From Candidatus Benthicola azotiphorus (lineage in GTDB: Bacteria; Gemmatimonadota; Gemmatimonadetes; Palauibacterales; Palauibacteraceae), in NCBI GenBank assembly GCA_947581745.1, contig CANPVW010000274.1:1-6880 (forward strand): a stretch of 6,880 bases of DNA, given 5' to 3'. The notes beneath the pieces were generated by a model, which made no database searches, was not told where the DNA came from, and worked only from the letters and a program-made list of their open reading frames with translations. Every line of letters begins with the position of its first letter. Positions within the stretch are counted from its first letter, which is position 1. Both the position numbers and the translations under genes were made by a program. Positions 5,853 through 6,880 of this stretch are shown piece by piece.

Positions 5853-6655
5853 ATGAGCGATCCAGCCGACCGCGATCACGCCCGTATCGGGGGACCACGG
5901 GGCATGCTGTCGGCGCTGCGGCGCGACTGGGCCTCGATGTGGGAGACCCCGGAAGACCGGCTCGCGGCGCAGGTCCTCATCACTGCGGTGGTCCTGCTGA
6001 TCGTCTACGCGATCTGGGGACGCCCTTTCTTCATCAGCGCCCACCTCCCCACGGTGGCCGGCTGGGTCCACTGGCGGAGCACGAGTACTACTCTGCGCTG
6101 CCGTTCTTCTACTGGGGCGTCTCGAGCCTCGTGATCCGGATCCTGATCCCGCTGCTCGTCATTGTCCTGTGGATCAACCGCCGACCCTCGGACTTCGGCT
6201 ACCGGCTTCGAGGCGTGACCTCCCACGCCTGGATCTACCTGGTGATGTTCCTCGTGATGCTGCCCCTTCTCACGGCGGCGAGCTTCCTGCCGGCGTTCCA
6301 GGCCAAGTACCCCATGTACGAGGAAGCCGCGCTCGGCCTGAGGCACTTCGGACTGTGGGAGATCGCGTACGGCATCCAGTTCATGGGGGTGGAGGCCTTC
6401 TTCCGGGGATTCCTGACGTTCGGGCTGTATCCCCGGTTCGGCTACCTGAGCCTGTTCATCATGGTGGTTCCCTACGCCCTCGTTCACGTGGGCAAGCCGC
6501 CGATCGAGGTCTTCATGGCCGTGCCCGCCGGCCTGCTGCTGGGATATCTGGCGTTGAAGAGCCGCAGCTGGGTGTTCGGCGCCCTGCTCCACTGGGCCGT
6601 GGGGATCACGATGGACGCGCTCGCGATCTGGCAGGCCGGCGGTTTCAGGTCCTGA
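5853..6655 (+). CDS. CPBP-family intramembrane metalloprotease-like protein, interrupted by an apparent frameshift near 6071
   Basis: Two adjacent frames together encode one protein of about 267 residues. The first, from ATG 5853, gives 73 residues ending GWVH, including the membrane segment VLITAVVLLIVYAIWG. After about 6071 this frame turns to Ser/Thr/Arg-rich nonsense and stops at 6134. The continuation is one frame back: LAEHEYYSALPFFYW, then several hydrophobic helices to the stop at 6655. CPBP (Abi/CAAX protease-like) motifs are in the second part: VEAFFRGF (E181, R185, reconstructed numbering), ALVHVGKP (H212) and HWAVGITMD (H247, D255). The usual first Glu of EExxxR is Val here, as I recall for a subgroup with HxGKP. 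Members are inner-membrane proteins used in prenyl-protein processing, bacteriocin immunity or unknown roles. One missing base would explain the break, through real mutation or sequencing error. The open frame from 5792 in the second frame is Arg/Pro/Gly-rich before 6071 and not the real N-terminus. Confidence 0.82.
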
Positions 6656-6880
6656 CGCCTCTCGCGGAATCCCTGAACAGACGCTTCATGAGCTGGATCT
6701 GTCCGGTGTGGTAGATGTCGTGCGTGGCGACCCCGAAGATCAGATCGAGGGCCCGGTATTGGCCCTTCGCATCGCGGCGATCGATGTGATCGGGCGCCAG
6801 GGAGCGCGCCACGCCGACCAGCGCTTCGTGCTCGGCGCGCAGCAGGGCCCGATCTTCCTCCCACTCCCGTTCGCCGGGTC
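6645..6880 (-). CDS. DinB-like metal-binding protein, C-terminal fragment
   Basis: The 77 C-terminal residues and stop are visible; the gene enters from the right edge. The sequence runs ERxWEEDRALLRAEHEAL, then HIDRRD, and ends with ATHDIYHTGQIQLMKRLF. The HDxYHxGQI(Q)xLK pattern in the last helix is typical of the DinB/YfiT four-helix superfamily, where the His residues of that helix contribute to a divalent metal site. Some members are bacillithiol- or mycothiol-dependent transferases; many are of unknown function. An opening helix with its own His should lie outside the window. The stop codon lies inside the end of the convergent CPBP gene, an 11-nt tail-to-tail overlap with no room for a separate terminator. 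Confidence 0.8.
   Translation of the reverse strand, partial: PGEREWEEDRALLRAEHEALVGVARSLAPDHIDRRDAKGQYRALDLIFGVATHDIYHTGQIQLMKRLFRDSARGVRT

Noticed and set aside
5792..6070. Alternative N-terminus of the CPBP protein in the second frame
   Set aside because: The residues are Arg/Pro/Gly-rich without a membrane segment, while the overlapping frame from 5853 encodes a clear hydrophobic helix.
6060..6080. Programmed -1 ribosomal frameshift in the CPBP gene
   Set aside because: No X-XXY-YYZ slippery heptamer or clear downstream stimulatory structure is visible at the junction, so mutation or sequence error is simpler.

Overview
This is a GC-rich bacterial chromosomal window of six genes plus a gene fragment at each end. 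The codons are strongly biased to G/C at third positions, as in GC-rich lineages such as Gemmatimonadota, Myxococcota or candidate phyla like Eisenbacteria. Nothing in the window fixes the phylum. I see no tRNA, rRNA, CRISPR array, insertion sequence, transposase or phage gene.

Layout. (1) The left half is a compact minus-strand operon, transcribed right to left from about 3325: an RmlC/RfbC-type sugar-nucleotide 3,5-epimerase (3325-2759), a COG4091-type NAD(P) oxidoreductase with a C-terminal SAF domain (2762-1482, starting inside the epimerase stop codon), a class-III PLP aminotransferase resembling glutamate-1-semialdehyde aminomutase but with surface-polysaccharide-type signatures (1395-73), and the first 18 codons of a nitrilase-like protein (54-1). 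Epimerase, dehydrogenase and aminotransferase together suggest modification of an activated sugar or similar surface-glycan building block. The substrate cannot be read from the sequence. (2) Divergent from this operon is a protein of about 585 residues (3517-5274, plus strand) with a DNRLRE/CBM96-like beta region, an Ig-like DUF5060-like module and a basic tail. No catalytic domain was recognised. (3) Next, on the minus strand, is a 69-residue cold-shock protein (5563-5354). It has its own terminator, a good sigma70-type promoter about 215-240 bases upstream of the start codon, and a leader of about 208 nt with a terminator-like hairpin followed by eight U residues. (4) Divergent from the cold-shock gene is a CPBP-family (Abi/CAAX protease-like) membrane protein (5853-6655) whose reading frame is broken by an apparent missing base near 6071. 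(5) The right edge holds the C-terminal 77 residues of a DinB-like metal-binding protein on the minus strand, whose 3' end overlaps that of the CPBP gene.

Most notable points: the structured cold-shock leader, which could be an attenuator or release a small RNA; the CPBP frameshift; the epimerase/SAF-oxidoreductase/aminotransferase cassette; and the uncharacterised DNRLRE-like protein beside it. The window does not show a clearly new multi-gene system.
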